In this document: positions 10,484 through 21,852 of the stretch, one piece after another
Layout: the number at the start of each line of letters is the position of its first letter
Position numbering within the stretch: the stretch's first letter is position 1
DNA from: Fragilaria crotonensis
Taxonomy: Eukaryota; Bacillariophyta; Fragilariophyceae; Fragilariales; Fragilariaceae
Assembly: GCA_022925895.1 (NCBI GenBank)
Contig: JAKSYS010000443.1
Coordinates: 1-52,211 of the forward strand
DNA length: 52,211 nt
Direction of reading: 5' to 3'
Translations under genes and position numbers: made by a program
The notes under the pieces: model-generated
The model's database searches: none
Seen by the model: only the letters and a program-made list of their open reading frames with translations
What the model was told of the DNA's origin: nothing

Positions 10484-13127
10484 CTATTCATACTGATTAT
10501 TCCATTTCCACCCGGTAATCTCATCCATGTCGACACCAAACTCATGGATGTAGATCTTGTGCTGGACCAAAAGCCGTTTCATTTCTTGACGAAGATAGGC
10601 TGCTGTCCACTTTGCAGTCGGATCGACAGAGTCGCACTTGTTTTCAATAAAGTCGCATGCATCAATGACCAAATGGTACCGATCCACTTCATTCATGACC
10701 GTCATATCGAATGCCGTACTAATCGTGCCCTCCTCCTTGTATCCCTTGACCAAAAAGTTACGATTGGTGCGATTGTAAATCAATTTCTCCACAGATGCAC
10801 GTAGGCATGGAACGCAAAGACGACAGGCTTGTTCTTCGTAAAGATGGAATCGAATTGATCGTCTGGCATTCCATGTGGGTGTTCGTCGGGACGGTTCATG
10901 CGCATCAGGTCCACCACATTGACAAATCGAATCTTGAGGCCCGGCATGTTCTTGCGAAGGATGCTCACGGCCGCCAGGGCCTCGAGCGTTGGCACGTCAC
11001 CGGCGCACGCCATGATTAGGTCGGGCTCGCAGCCCTTATCGTTGGAGGCCCATTCCCAAATGGAAATGCCTTGAGTGCAATGCTGTCGGGCCTCTTCAAC
11101 GGTCAGCCATTGAGGAGCAGGGTGCTTTCCGGCTGTAATGACATTGATGTAGTGCCTCGATTTAAGACAGTGATGCATAACAGAAAGGAGGCAGTTGGCG
11201 TCCGGAGGAAGGTAGATTCGAACAATCTCAGGTCGTTTCGTTGCCAAATGTCCGATAAATCCTGGATCTTGATGGGTAAAACCATTGTGGTCCTGTCTCC
11301 ACACGTGGGAAGATAGGAGAATGTTGAGACTGGGGAGCTGATTGCGCCACGGAATCTCGATACACATTTTGTACCACCTGCAGAACGAAAGGCCCCAGTT
11401 AGTGTCGTGAGCGAGATTGACGACGAAGATCATTGCCGAGGAAACTTACTTTTGATGTTGGTTCACCATGCTAGTGATAATGTGGATAAAGGCCTCGTAC
11501 GAGCTGAGGAGACCGTGTCTTCCTGTCAGCAAGTATCCCTCTAACCATCCTTCACATTGATGTTCCGAGAGCATCTCCATCACTCGACCGTCCTGTGCAA
11601 GGGTATCATCGTCAGCATTTGTTTCCGCCATCCACTGCTTATTTGTAGCTTCAAATACGGCACCCAGACGATTCGAGGCAGTCTCATCAGGTCCAAAGAT
11701 GCGAAAGTTGCGAGCGGATTCATTGCACCTGATGACGTCGCGGAGAAACGTTCCGAGAATTCCAGTGTCCGACGCCATGACCGAACCACGCTTCGGATCC
11801 TTGATTCCGTAGTCCGCGAAGTCGGGAAGGACGAGAGGTTTGACAACTGGATTGGTGATTTGGTTGTTTCCCATCCGAAGATGCCTTGGAGGCACAAGAG
11901 CTTTCAGCTCTGGCTTGAGTCGACCATCAGGCCCGAACAAGTTCTCCGCTTTGTAACTCCTGTATTCGGTATGCGACGCCAGCAAGTGAGCGACTGGGAT
12001 CTGTTGAGCATGTACAATGAACAAATACTTACTGCAACCATTCAATCAGGTTCGTCAAGTGTTCTGGGTTCTCAGCTGGGGAGCTCATTGGAACCTGATG
12101 AGACCTGTAAGAGCCTTCAATCTTCAGTCCGTCAACGAACTTGGGCCCAGTCCATCCTTTTGGTGTTCGCATGATGATCATGGGCCACACCGGACGCTCT
12201 AAGACTCCATCCGTCTCGGCGGCAATTTTCTTGATGCTTGCGATCTTGTCGAAGCAGTAATCGAGCGCTTTCGCCATGGCGGGGTGGACAAGTCCTGGAT
12301 CAGATCCTTCTACGATGATTGGCTCATATCCGTATCCAATGAAGAGCGAGGTCAATTCCGAAACGGGAATGCGATCTAAAATGGTTGGGTTCGCAATCTT
12401 GAATCCATTCAAGTGAAGAATGGGCAAGACCACACCATCTGTTTTCGGATTGAGGAACTTGTTACCGTGCCAGCTGGTGGCCAACGGTCCAGTCTCAGCT
12501 TCACCGTCGCCAATGACGCAGGCCACAACCAGGTCAGGCATGTCAAGTACCGCTCCAAAGGCGTGAGAAAGGGAATATCCCAGCTCACCGCCCTCGTGCA
12601 TCGATCCTGGCGTCTCAGGTGCCACGTGCGAAGGGATTCCGCCCGGGAAGGAGAACTGTTTGAAAAGCTTGCCCATACCAACCTGGTCCTCGGTAATTTC
12701 TGGGTAGTACTCGGTGTACGTTCCTTCCAAGTATACTTGCGCGACGACGGCCGGCCCTCCGTGGCCGGGTCCAGAGATGTAGATCATGTTGACTTGTCGT
12801 TCACAAATGATGCGGTTCAGTGCGTGTAGATGAAGTTTTGACCGGGCGTTGTACCAAAATGACCAAGAAGCTTGGTCTTGACGTCGCTCAGTGCCAACGG
12901 GCGCGTCATCAATGGATTCTTGTCTAGCAGATAAATCTTTATTCGAGAGAGGGAAAGTCAACGATTGTTGATGAGATCGTCTCATAATTCGACTGACGGG
13001 TTTGAGTCTTTGAGAGAGAAGGACGTACCTGCCCAACACTGAGATAGTTCGAGGCTTGCCAGTACAAGTGAAGTAGCTTAAACTCCTCCGGAATTGGAGT
13101 GGCAGCGCCTCCATTGGTCTCGGTCAT
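10484..13127 (-). CDS. XFP: Xylulose-5-phosphate/fructose-6-phosphate phosphoketolase, 4 exons, two apparent frameshifts
   Basis: The TPP-dependent phosphoketolase cleaves xylulose-5-P or fructose-6-P with phosphate to acetyl-phosphate plus glyceraldehyde-3-P or erythrose-4-P. Exons are 13127-13029, 12936-12033, 11959-11450 and 11377-10484; introns of 92, 73 and 72 bp have GT-AG ends and the phases agree. The protein is about 802 residues, the usual family length. Family motifs are [18 protein letters not shown] across the first splice, [10 protein letters not shown] near 88, the TPP-binding [11 protein letters not shown] at 176-186, [19 protein letters not shown]-like HLRMGNN and [14 protein letters not shown]. 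Two one-base losses break the frame: near 12821 (TH|LNRII, fits CC read as C) and near 10793 (HL|VEKLIY). I read these as sequence errors, though a decayed allele is possible. No transit peptide is visible, so a cytosolic enzyme is likely. It diverges from acetate kinase. Confidence 0.92.
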
Positions 13128-13679
13128 GTTTCTCGTTCTGTGTTGTTTTTATGTGGTTTCCTGTTTTTGTGAGTCGTTGGGCTGTGTGATATCTTCCGAA
13201 TGCTTTTTGGTGCCGATGGTTCTCAAAACATGAGAACCCACATTCGAGATTCGATAGTTGTATGCATAGTATACACTGATACTGCATATTGAAAAAGGAA
13301 CTTCATGGTGCAACTGTACTACTACATGTACCATAGTACTCGGACTACGCTCCCCGTTTATGCTACGTAATGAGGCTTCGCATTCAGCCCATCGAGAACC
13401 ACGACAACCCAAGGATATCACGATCTGCATCTGAGTGGTTCGCATTTGCGCATAGAAGATGCACGCTTTTCTGTCGTATCTTGGGAAATGTAGTGAATCT
13501 AATGTAGACCGAAATACTATCTTCATATACACATCTGTATGTCGAATTTTGAACGCGAACCCGAACGAGGATTATGATTCGTGGATCGGATTCTCGACTT
13601 CAATCTCAACTGAGGATGCCAACGGGCCCTTGTGAAGTATCACAAATTAATACCACCACCAGATTTCTACCCATCAATC
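13128..13679. promoter_or_regulatory. Shared 552-bp divergent upstream region of phosphoketolase and acetate kinase
   Basis: The start codons of phosphoketolase (minus, 13127) and acetate kinase (plus, 13680) face away from each other across this stretch, with no other gene between. Two enzymes of one pathway sharing one upstream region suggests joint control by a bidirectional promoter. I see no recognisable TATA box or named operator; the region is moderately AT-rich with several TAGTAC/GTACTAC-type motifs. Confidence 0.6.
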
Positions 13680-15033
13680 ATGAAGAACCTTGTTCTGGCA
13701 TTCAACTGTGGTTCATCGTCAGTCAAGGCATCTATTTTACGAGATCAAGATTATATTCTGCACGTCCTCGGCGAGCGGCTGGAAACGGAGCAATCTAGCA
13801 TCCATATTCGTTTCGTCGGTGAAGATGAGATTAACATTGTCGAACCCAACATCGATCATGTTCGAGTCTTGGAAGAAATAATTCTCGTACTCAAAGATCG
13901 ATCGCTTTTGAAGCATGTTTTCGCCGTTGGACACCGGGTCGTCCACGGTGGGACCATGTTCCATGAATCTACCCTCGTCTCCGCTGATAACCTTGAGGGA
14001 ATCGACAGTGTTTCGCATCTAGCACCTCTGTAAGTACCGATTCTCATCACACAATCCATTACAACAACAACGACATTATCACTCATGCTAATTTGCTCAA
14101 CGTCCCACTTGTTGCTGTTCTGTTCATTATTCCAAAAGTCACAACCCTTCCAGTGTGAGAGGGATCCGGCTCATGCTTGCAAGGCTGCCTGGCGTGCCAA
14201 ATGTCGCAGTCTTCGATACATCGTTTCATGCAACAATTCCAGAGAAAGCATACACCTACCCTTTACCTCTTGAATACCGACAGTTGCAAATGCGAAAATT
14301 TGGATTTCATGGCACGTCGGTCCATTATGTCTCACAAATTGCCACTGACATTCTCCGCCAACACAATACGAAGCATACGGCACCGACATCGTCACCAGCG
14401 GTCCAACAAAATGGCAAGCACAACAATATGGTGATTTGTCACTTGGGGAGTGGTGCCAGTGTCACGGCAGTCGTCGGAGGGGAAAGCAGAGATACCTCCA
14501 TGGGATTTACTCCGCTTGCGGGGTTGATGATGGAAACCCGATGTGGGTCAGTCGATCCATCTCTTGTGGGATTCGCATGCCATGCCCTGAAGAGCGTCGA
14601 CCAAGTCACTTCCGACTTGAACACGAAAAGTGGCCTTAGAGGAATGGTCGGCGTGGACCAAGATTGTGATATGCGAGCTCTGTTGAGCCGAGATGATGCG
14701 CAGGCACGTTTGGCCGTCGACATGTTTGTTTACCGACTCGCACAGAACATTGCTTCTACCATGGTTGGACTCGATGGGCCTCTGGACGCTTTGGTGTTTA
14801 CAGCTGGCATTGGCGAGCATTCGGACGAGATCCGACGTCGCACCATCCGTGCTTTATTCCCTATCCTTCCGGATGTTCAGCTTGACGAGGAACGCAATGC
14901 TGTTCATGGGAAAGACTCCGATGGCATTCTCTCTGTTGATGGGACACTTCCCCTGGTGTTGGTCATTCCGACCAATGAAGAGGCCATGATTGCTCAGGAG
15001 TGTCGGCGTGTCGTTGCGAAATCCAATGCTTAA
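13680..15033 (+). CDS. ACK: Acetate kinase, 2 exons
   Basis: Acetate kinase transfers the phosphate of acetyl-phosphate to ADP, giving acetate and ATP (ASKHA fold). Exons are 13680-14029 and 14139-15033; the 109-bp intron has GTAAGT and AAAAG ends and rebuilds the family motif SHLAPLHNP across the splice. The product is 414 residues, close to the ~400 of bacterial AckA. The start at 13680 gives MKNLVLAFNCGSSSVK, matching the family's N-terminal phosphate-binding motif. Further motifs are GHRVVHGG, FDTSFH (catalytic Asp), RKFGFHGTSVHYVS, HLGSGASV, GFTPLAGLMMETRCGSVDP and VFTAGIGEHSDEIR. There is no obvious targeting peptide. Its product-substrate link with the divergent phosphoketolase makes a two-step phosphoketolase-acetate kinase route. 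The reading frame is intact. Confidence 0.95.
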
Positions 15034-15319
15034 AAGGGAAAGCGATACTGTTTGTTGGTGGAGCCCTAAAGGCTTGGTCTCAAGCGAAACGGTTGGCTTT
15101 CGGAGTGACAACGGACACGCATCATAACTTAATTTTTTTAAATGGTAACTTGCTTTTGATGGCAAAACAGGAAACATGACGATATTCTCCAGACCATCTT
15201 GCATAAGATAACCGACGTTGAAAGTTGGGAGCGCTGTCGATGCAAAGAGCATGGGCCGAAGAGTACTTGTACTGTATTGCAGCTATAATCCAGCTAAATG
15301 ACGTCTCGAGTCGAATCCT
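15034..15319. other. 3' flank of acetate kinase, no gene
   Basis: Short non-coding stretch between the acetate kinase stop and the copia insertion. It contains no supported gene; it probably holds the acetate kinase 3' UTR. Confidence 0.5.
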
Positions 15320-15324
15320 AAAAT

Positions 15325-15652
15325 TGTTGAATAATGTTATCGACGGAATGACCGGACATAGTGAGAGGACAAACGGAGACGAAACGAATACCGGATGGAG
15401 AACCGTTGAGTCTAAACAAGATATTAAAGAGAAACGGAAGCGGTCACGGTTGAGTGCCGGCAAGACTGAGAACGTATCACGTGTGAACGAAAAGGTCAAT
15501 TGTAAACGGACCACCTTGGGAAACGAATGATAGTCTCATTCTAATTTAATTTTCCGATTTACAAGCGATTTAATCTCCCAGTGTCTACTACAGTACTGTA
15601 CCGTTGTCTGATTGGCACGTAGGTACTGTGTGTTGATATTGTGGTTTCAACA
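15325..15652 (+). repeat. 5' LTR of the copia element
   Basis: 328 bp, beginning TGTTGAA and ending TTCAACA, a perfect 7-bp terminal inverted repeat with the TG...CA ends of LTRs. By eye it matches the 3' LTR base for base. Confidence 0.95.
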
Positions 15653-15682
15653 AAATTAAATTAGAAAACTCAAGTCCTAATC

Positions 15683-16923
15683 ATGGCAGAGGCCAAGGAA
15701 AGGACCGAGCGAAACAGTGATGCAGGACAGAAGGACAAGGAAGAAGGTGAAGCCAAAAAGAGAGGCTACAACTTCAACAAGGGTCATCGTGTCGCGTCGA
15801 AGAAATTTGAAGGAAAATGCGACGAGCTGAACGGAGCTATTTTTGATTGTTCTGAATCTAAAATGGCAGATACGTTCGTCAGAACCAAGAAGGAGTTATC
15901 CGCTTATTGCGGTAGGACTTTCAAGCATGGTGGCGACATTCGTCTCGCTATCGACACTCTTGAGGCGCCAACGTTCTTCCTACCAGACGACTTACCTCCA
16001 ACAGCAACTGCTGGTCAGACGAAATTGTGGGAGACGCAGTCACAATGGTCGGAAAACAGATGGCGGGCTTCAACGAAAACATCAAGAAGCTATACGCCCT
16101 TGTATGGGGCCAATGCACCGACATGATGCAGCAGAAGCTGGAATCGAGCGCTGGCTGGGACGAGATCTGGCGAAGCGGCGATGGCCTGAAACTGCTCATA
16201 CTTATCAAGAACATTGCGTATGCCTTCCAAAGCCAGAATTATCCAGGAAGGGCCATCCACGAAGCAAAGAAACGATATTTCAACCTGATGCAAAACGGAA
16301 GCACTACTCTGAAGGAGCATCTCACCGTTTTCAACAATCTCGTTGATGTGCTCGAACATACTGGCGGCAACATCGATGACGACGTCGGGATGGAACGGTA
16401 TGTTCTAAACGGAAGAGACAAGGCCGCGATGACCCCTGCCGAGCTCGGTGCTATGAAGGCCGAAGTCAGGGACAGGATCCTGGGAGTTGCGTTTATGTTG
16501 ACGTGCGATCGTGCCCGTTTCGGCAAGTACATCGAAGGGATCAACAACGATTACAATGAGGGTAACGCCCGCTATCCCAACAGCAGGGCCGATGCATTTC
16601 ATCGCCTCTCCAACTACCAGAACAATCCTCGACTCGGACAGCGCGAGGTGGGAGGCGAAGGGGAAATTGCCTTCGTGAACGCCGACAGCGAGAAGCTGAC
16701 AAAAGGCCAAACCCAGAAGCAAGGAGCACATAACGTGTCACCGCTGCAAAAGAAAGGACACTACGCAAACGAGTGCGACGGTGAACGTGTGGCGGAGGGT
16801 GATGAGAAAAGCCAGCAGCTGAAGCAGCCAAGAAACAGTCAGGCACGACGCTACTCACAAGTGGCATCTACGACATTGACTTCCTTGACGACCAAGATGA
16901 GGTTGCCAACTATGCCTTCGTAA
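15683..16923 (+). CDS. Copia gag polyprotein with zinc knuckle
   Basis: Starts at MAEAKERTERNSDAGQ soon after the 5' LTR. Frame one runs to about 16030 (KFEGKCDELNGAIFDCSES); the text then continues in the next frame (AVTMVGKQMAGF, KLYALVWGQCTD), a break that fits GG read as G near 16031-16034. A CCHC zinc knuckle CHRC-x4-GHYANEC is visible near 16736-16777 but also needs a frame change at an A run (16750-16755). The product would coat element RNA in virus-like particles. The later part of this frame (after ~16800) loses sense, and the protease frame takes over. Confidence 0.8.
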
Positions 16924-17219
16924 ACGTCGGCGCGGTTGGACCTGACCACGGGGTTGTCATGCAAATCGAGCACGACGGTAAGCTTCCGCGAAACTGGATC
17001 CTTCTTGATAACCAGTCTACAGTGGATGTTTTCTGCAACAAGAATCTGTTGTCGAATATTCGCGAGCATTCAAACTCGATGGACATTCACTGCAACGCTG
17101 GCATCGCCAGTACTAAGTTGATCGGCGAGCTCCGTGGATACGGAACCGTGTGGTACAACCCTGCAGGCATTGCGAACATTCTGTCTCTCGCGAAGGCGAA
17201 GAACGTGGATACCGCGTGA
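16924..17219 (+). CDS. Copia aspartic protease
   Basis: The frame reads VVMQIEHDGKLPRNWILLDN then QSTVDVFCNKNLL. The D-N-Q-S tetrad takes the place of the usual D-S/T-G active site and is followed by the hydrophobic run expected of a retropepsin. The frame stops at 17219 just where the next frame (KERGYRVTFDTEEGNAFHL) picks up. It would cut the gag-pol polyprotein. Confidence 0.75.
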
Positions 17220-18713
17220 CATTCGATACCGAGGAAGGAAATGCTTTCCACCTAACCAAACATGACGGGACGGTGCGTGTTTTCAAGCAGTCCCCGAGGG
17301 GCTACTACATCGATACCAAGGAACAGGACCATGAAGACACAGCAGGACACTATGGCGTGAACCTGATCAATACGGTAGAGGATAACCGTATTAAGTACTC
17401 CGAACGCGATTACTCGAAGGCGGTACTGGCTCGAAAGGTACAAAAAATCATCGGAAGACCAAGCACTAAGACATTCCTGGGCATCGTGGACAAGAACCTG
17501 TTCCAAAATTGCCCTGTCAAGCGTGAGGACATCATTGCAGCGGAGCGGATATTTGGCCCAGAGGTCGGATCGCTCATGGGCAAGACAATCCGAAAGACGC
17601 CAAAAGCAGTCCAGGCTACGTACACCAATATACCAGCTACCATAATGTCTCGGTACCGGAAAGTGACTCTTGCCGGTGATATCATGTTCGTAAACAAGCT
17701 TCCATTTTTCGTTACAATTTCGAGGAATATTCGGTTTTCGACATCTGAGTTCCTAACCAACCGAAAATCCGAGACGATTTTAAGGCCATCACGCATGTGC
17801 ACCAGACGTATGCAAAGCGTGGGTTCCACATTGAGGTGATACTGATGGACGGCGAGTTTGACAAGGACGGTCTCGTTGGTGACGTTGCGGAGTTAGGGAT
17901 CACCATAAATTGTGTGGCCGCCGAAGAACATGTGCCTGAGATAGAGCGCCACATCAGGACCATCAAAGAAAGGTCCAGAGTGTGGTCAGCACACTGCCGT
18001 TCAAGCAATTGCCCGCAAGAATCGTTATCGAGCTCATACACTACGTGGTGTTCTGGCTCAACAGTTTCCCTGCCCAGAGGGGCATTTCCGATGTGTTGAG
18101 CCCTCGAGCTATCGTGGTGGGGTCGACGATTGACTATGCCACTCATTGCAAAATCGAGTTTGGCGCTTACGTCCAGACCCATGAACCCCACGACAACTCT
18201 ATGACACCGCGCACGACAGGTGCCATTGCGCTCCGCCCGACAGGTAACGCACAAGGGGGACACTATTTCTACAGCCTTACAACTGGTAAGCGCCTGCACC
18301 GCACACAATGGACAGAACTCCCAATCCCTGCAGATGTCATTGATCGGGTGCACAGACTATCTCGGCGCGATCTCGAACTGACTCCCCTTGAGTTTTCCGA
18401 TCGGGCAGGAGTGCTCATTCCCGATAATGACGACGATGGTGACGATGGCGACGATGCGAATGATGAAGACGACGATGGTGACGATTTCGATCCGAACGAC
18501 GACCCAGATGATGATGATGACGACTGGATCGACGGCCAGATCGCAGGAGTGGATGATGAGATCGTTGAGATTGTTGAAGAGAACATCCCACCAGATGTTG
18601 CCATAGAAGAGGATGCAAACGAAATCATAAATATGGACGACGAAGTCATCATCGACGACGAAGCGAACGAAGTGACGAGCAAACGCGAACGAGGTGACGA
18701 GACGACGAAGTGA
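17150..18713 (+). CDS. Copia integrase region with acidic tail
   Basis: The first frame (to 17839) carries the pre-integrase part (GRPSTKTFLGIVDKNLFQNC) and the first catalytic Asp (TLAGDIMFVNKLPFF). A second frame from 17797 has the second Asp (EVILMDGEFDKDG) and the catalytic Glu (VPEIERHIRTIKER), giving a D,D,E set. A third frame from 17982 (STLPFKQLPARIVIELIHY) continues to an Asp-rich stretch at about 18424-18540. The enzyme would insert the cDNA. The zinc-binding HHCC part is not clear. Confidence 0.8.
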
Positions 18714-18905
18714 ACGCTAACGACGAAGCAACGAGAGCAAACGCGAACGCTGACGACGAAGCAAACGAAGTGACGAGAGCAAACGCGAACGAGGTGACGA
18801 GAGAGGATGCCGAAAACGACGAAGTGAACGCCGAAGATGACGCAAACGAAATGACGAGAGCAAACGCGAACGAGGTGACGAGAGATGCCCATAACGAAGC
18901 GAACG
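18655..18905 (+). repeat. Degenerate tandem repeat coding ANANEVTR units inside copia pol
   Basis: Repeated blocks of the type GACGAAGCGAACGAAGTGA and GAGAGCAAACGCGAACGAG give the peptide units DEANEVT and RANANEVT several times. The array sits in the linker between integrase and reverse transcriptase, after the GAT-rich acidic tract. Confidence 0.75.
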
Positions 18906-19148
18906 AGGGCGAAATCGCCCCCGAGATTGCCCCACTTGTGCCAGCAGCACGAGCCGAAGCTGCGCGGCCTGCAATGCAAGTCGACGAACTCATGGACGAG
19001 CGATACGGAAGGAGGCTGGGAAAATATAATCTCCGGGCCCGAAAGCCGCGAGACTATGGCCACCTTCACGCTACGCTCGAGTCGATCGCCATGACACAGC
19101 ACAGCGTACGAAAGGGACTCAATTTTTGGCGAAGCAGGCGTTGACGCC

Positions 19149-20943
19149 GTGCTCAAAGAACTAATGCAACTATACGACCGCGAGGTCATAAGGCCAAGGG
19201 GCAAAGACGAGATGACCGACGAAGAACGCGAGGCGGCACTGCAATACCTAATGTTCCTGAAGCAGAAACGAGATGGCACGGTAAAGGAAGAGGCTGTGCA
19301 GACGGCAGAAAACAGCGATCATACACCACCAAGGAAGAGGCGAGTTCACCAACGGTCGCAACTGAGTCAGTCATGCTATCATGCACAATTGACGCCGAGG
19401 AAGAGAGAGATGTGGGGTGGTCGACCTCCCAGCTGCGTTCATGCAGGTCGGGATGGAGGGCGAAAGAACAGTCCACATGAAACTGGAAGGGAAGATGGCT
19501 GAGCTGATGGTCGGATCGATCCCAAAATGTATCGAAAGTACATTCAGATGGAAAACGGACGGATGGTGCTCTATGTGGAGCTGGAGAAGGCATTATACGG
19601 CACGCTTACGGGCGCATTTCTGTTTTGGAAGAAGCTGAGCAAGCAGCTGGTTAAATGGGGATTTGTTCTGAATCCTTACGACAGTTGTGTTGCCAACAAA
19701 ATGATCAATGGTAAGCAATGTACCATTTTGTGGCATGTGGACGATCTTAAGATCTCCCATGTCGACCCGAAAGTTGTTGACGACGTGATCGAGCTGCTTA
19801 AGTCCGAATTTGGAAAGGAAGCCCCGCTCACAATTTCGAGAGGAAAGGTACACGAATACCTTGGTATGACGATTGACTTCAGCGTTAAGGGCAAGGTTAA
19901 GTTTACGATGATCGATTACATCGAGAATATGATAACGGAACTACCTGCCGACATGTCTGGAACGGTCAGGTCACCGGCATCATCGCATCTGTTTGATGTT
20001 AATGATGATGCGGAAAAGCTGAACACCGAGCTGTCCGATTTCTTCCATCACAATGTGGCTAAGCTTCTGTTTCTATGCAAGCGTGCCCGTCCAGATATAC
20101 AGACAGCAGTCGCGTTCCTGTGCACTCGCGTGAAAGAGCCGGACGTGGACGATTACAAGAAGTTGGGCAGGACTATGATGTATCTGCGAGGCACCGCCAA
20201 GATGCCATTGACGTTGGAGGCTGACGGATGCAACGTCGTTAAATGGTGGGTTGACGCCTCGTTTGCGGTCCACCCTGACATGCGAAGCCACAGGTGGCGT
20301 GATGACACTGGGCAAGGGGGCGATCTACGGCACTTCCACTCGACAAAAGATTAATACGAAAAGTTCGACTGAGGCCGAACTGGTTGGGGTGAACGACATT
20401 CTGCCACAAGCCCTATGGACCCGATACTTCTTGGAGGCCCAGGGATACGCAGTTAAAGAGTCCATTGTCTATCAAGACAATAAGAGTACGATCCTATTGG
20501 CTGAAAACGGGAAGTCGTCGAGTGGAAAGCGAACTCGACATATCAATATTCGCTACTTCTTTATCAAGGATCGGGTGGCCTCTGGAGAGGTCAAGATTGA
20601 GTATTGTCCTACCAACGAGATGGTTGGTGACTTCTTTACTAAACCCTTGCAAGGTATGCAATTTATAAAGTTCCGCGACGAGATCATGAACGTCAATCCT
20701 ACGACCCACGATGATGGATCACAGGATTGCAGGAGTGTGTTGAATAATGTTATCGACGGAATGACCGGACATAGTGAGAGGACAAACGGAGACGAAACGA
20801 ATACCGGATGGAGAACCGTTGAGTCTAAACAAGATATTAAAGAGAAACGGAAGCGGTCACGGTTGAGTGCCGGCAAGACTGAGAACGTATCACGTGTGAA
20901 CGAAAAGGTCAATTGTAAACGGACCACCTTGGGAAACGAATGA
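19149..20943 (+). CDS. Copia reverse transcriptase and RNase H
   Basis: The RT begins in one frame with LKELMQLYDREVIRP, shifts near 19300-19400 to VVDLPAAFMQVGMEGERTVH, and shifts again to the frame from 19527 (LYVELEKALYGTLTGAFLFW). The catalytic box is WHVDDLKI near 19730. RNase H follows: WWVDASFAVH near 20247, then after a two-base loss near 20290 SHTGGV-like text, TKSSTEAELVGVNDI (Glu), YQDNKSTI (Asp) and RTRHINIRYFFIKD. The final frame continues into the 3' LTR to 20943. All catalytic motifs of an active element are present, in several frames. Confidence 0.88.
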
Positions 20944-21065
20944 TAGTCTCATTCTAATTTAATTTTCCGATTTACAAGCGATTTAATCTCCCAGTGTCTA
21001 CTACAGTACTGTACCGTTGTCTGATTGGCACGTAGGTACTGTGTGTTGATATTGTGGTTTCAACA
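20738..21065 (+). repeat. 3' LTR of the copia element
   Basis: 328 bp with the same TGTTGAA and TTCAACA ends. The RNase H frame reads on into this LTR for about 66 codons and stops at 20943, so the predicted pol C-terminus is LTR-encoded. A weak purine tract (GGATTGCAGGAG) precedes it. Confidence 0.95.
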
Positions 21066-21070
21066 AAAAT

Positions 21071-21852
21071 AACGAGCAAATGGATACAGTACACAGTACA
21101 CAGGAGTACTGGAGGACTGGAGTTACACCTTCTACTGGGTACTGTAACGCATTTGATTGTTAACGTCGAAGTATGCATACTTCAAACTTAAAACAGTGTA
21201 TGTAAATCATACACGTACTATTACATATATGCATATATCTCACTTGCTTGTTGTAGGTTAAAGCGTGCAGCGTGAAGAAAATGCAGACGAAGCCATGCAA
21301 CAGCAACATAAGGTGCTCATATAGTTTCTATATATATGGTTAAGAGAATCATACTTTCCTTCACGAAAATGGTATTAATGGGCGTTTCATTGCAGACAAC
21401 TAAGTAAAAGTCTAAATCCGAAGTCCGAGTACGTCCTACCAGTGTGGGTACCCACCTTTTGAATGCAACTTTTACCAGTTCATTGTAATCATACGCATAT
21501 TCTTTCGGGTACATGGCCCATGGCCCATGTTTCCTCGCGGAACAAAAATGACCAGACGGGCACCTCACATAAATAGATACCGGAGTACATCATTTCCTAG
21601 CTTGACGCGGAAGAAAGATAGATTATCCAAAACAAGCACCAATGCAGACACTTTGACACGATTCCTTCCCTACAAAGGAAGAAGGTGGTTATTTAGGATT
21701 TGTCGTCGTCATCACTGGGTTGACAACGAGGAACCACGTTACTATTTTTTGTCTCGGAGTGTCCAGTGCCCAGTTCCAAGTGAAAGTGCCAGATACACCA
21801 CTCATAATCTCATATAATCCACCAAACCAGGAATACACTCCACAGTAGAATT
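21071..21852. other. Intergenic, no gene supported
   Basis: Resumes host sequence after the copia target duplication. There are AT-rich patches (TATATATGC, TTATATATATGG) and repeated CAGTACAC/AGTACT motifs just after 21080, but no ORF with convincing content. The last ~100 bp are the likely 5' UTR of the cytochrome b5 gene. Confidence 0.45.

Larger units (their letters stand above)
15325..21065 (+). mobile_element. Ty1/copia LTR retrotransposon (diatom type), young insertion
   Basis: The element is 5741 bp, bounded by two 328-bp direct LTRs and flanked by the 5-bp duplication AAAAT (15320-15324 and 21066-21070). Order of domains is gag, protease, integrase, RT, RNase H, which is the Ty1/copia (Pseudoviridae) order. 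It has the look of the diatom CoDi lineages, inferred from the WHVDD-type RT box and a long acidic tract between integrase and RT. The coding region is broken into about eight frames, although the LTRs appear identical. No primer-binding site matching an initiator tRNA-Met end is visible after the 5' LTR. Confidence 0.95.

Noticed and set aside
15225-15530. ORF starting upstream of the 5' LTR and ending inside it
   Set aside because: Most of it is LTR sequence and the same peptide is seen in the 3' LTR; it is chance openness.
18717-18974. Minus-strand Arg/Ser-rich ORFs over the copia acidic repeat
   Set aside because: Shadows of the GAC/AAC-rich repeat on the coding strand.
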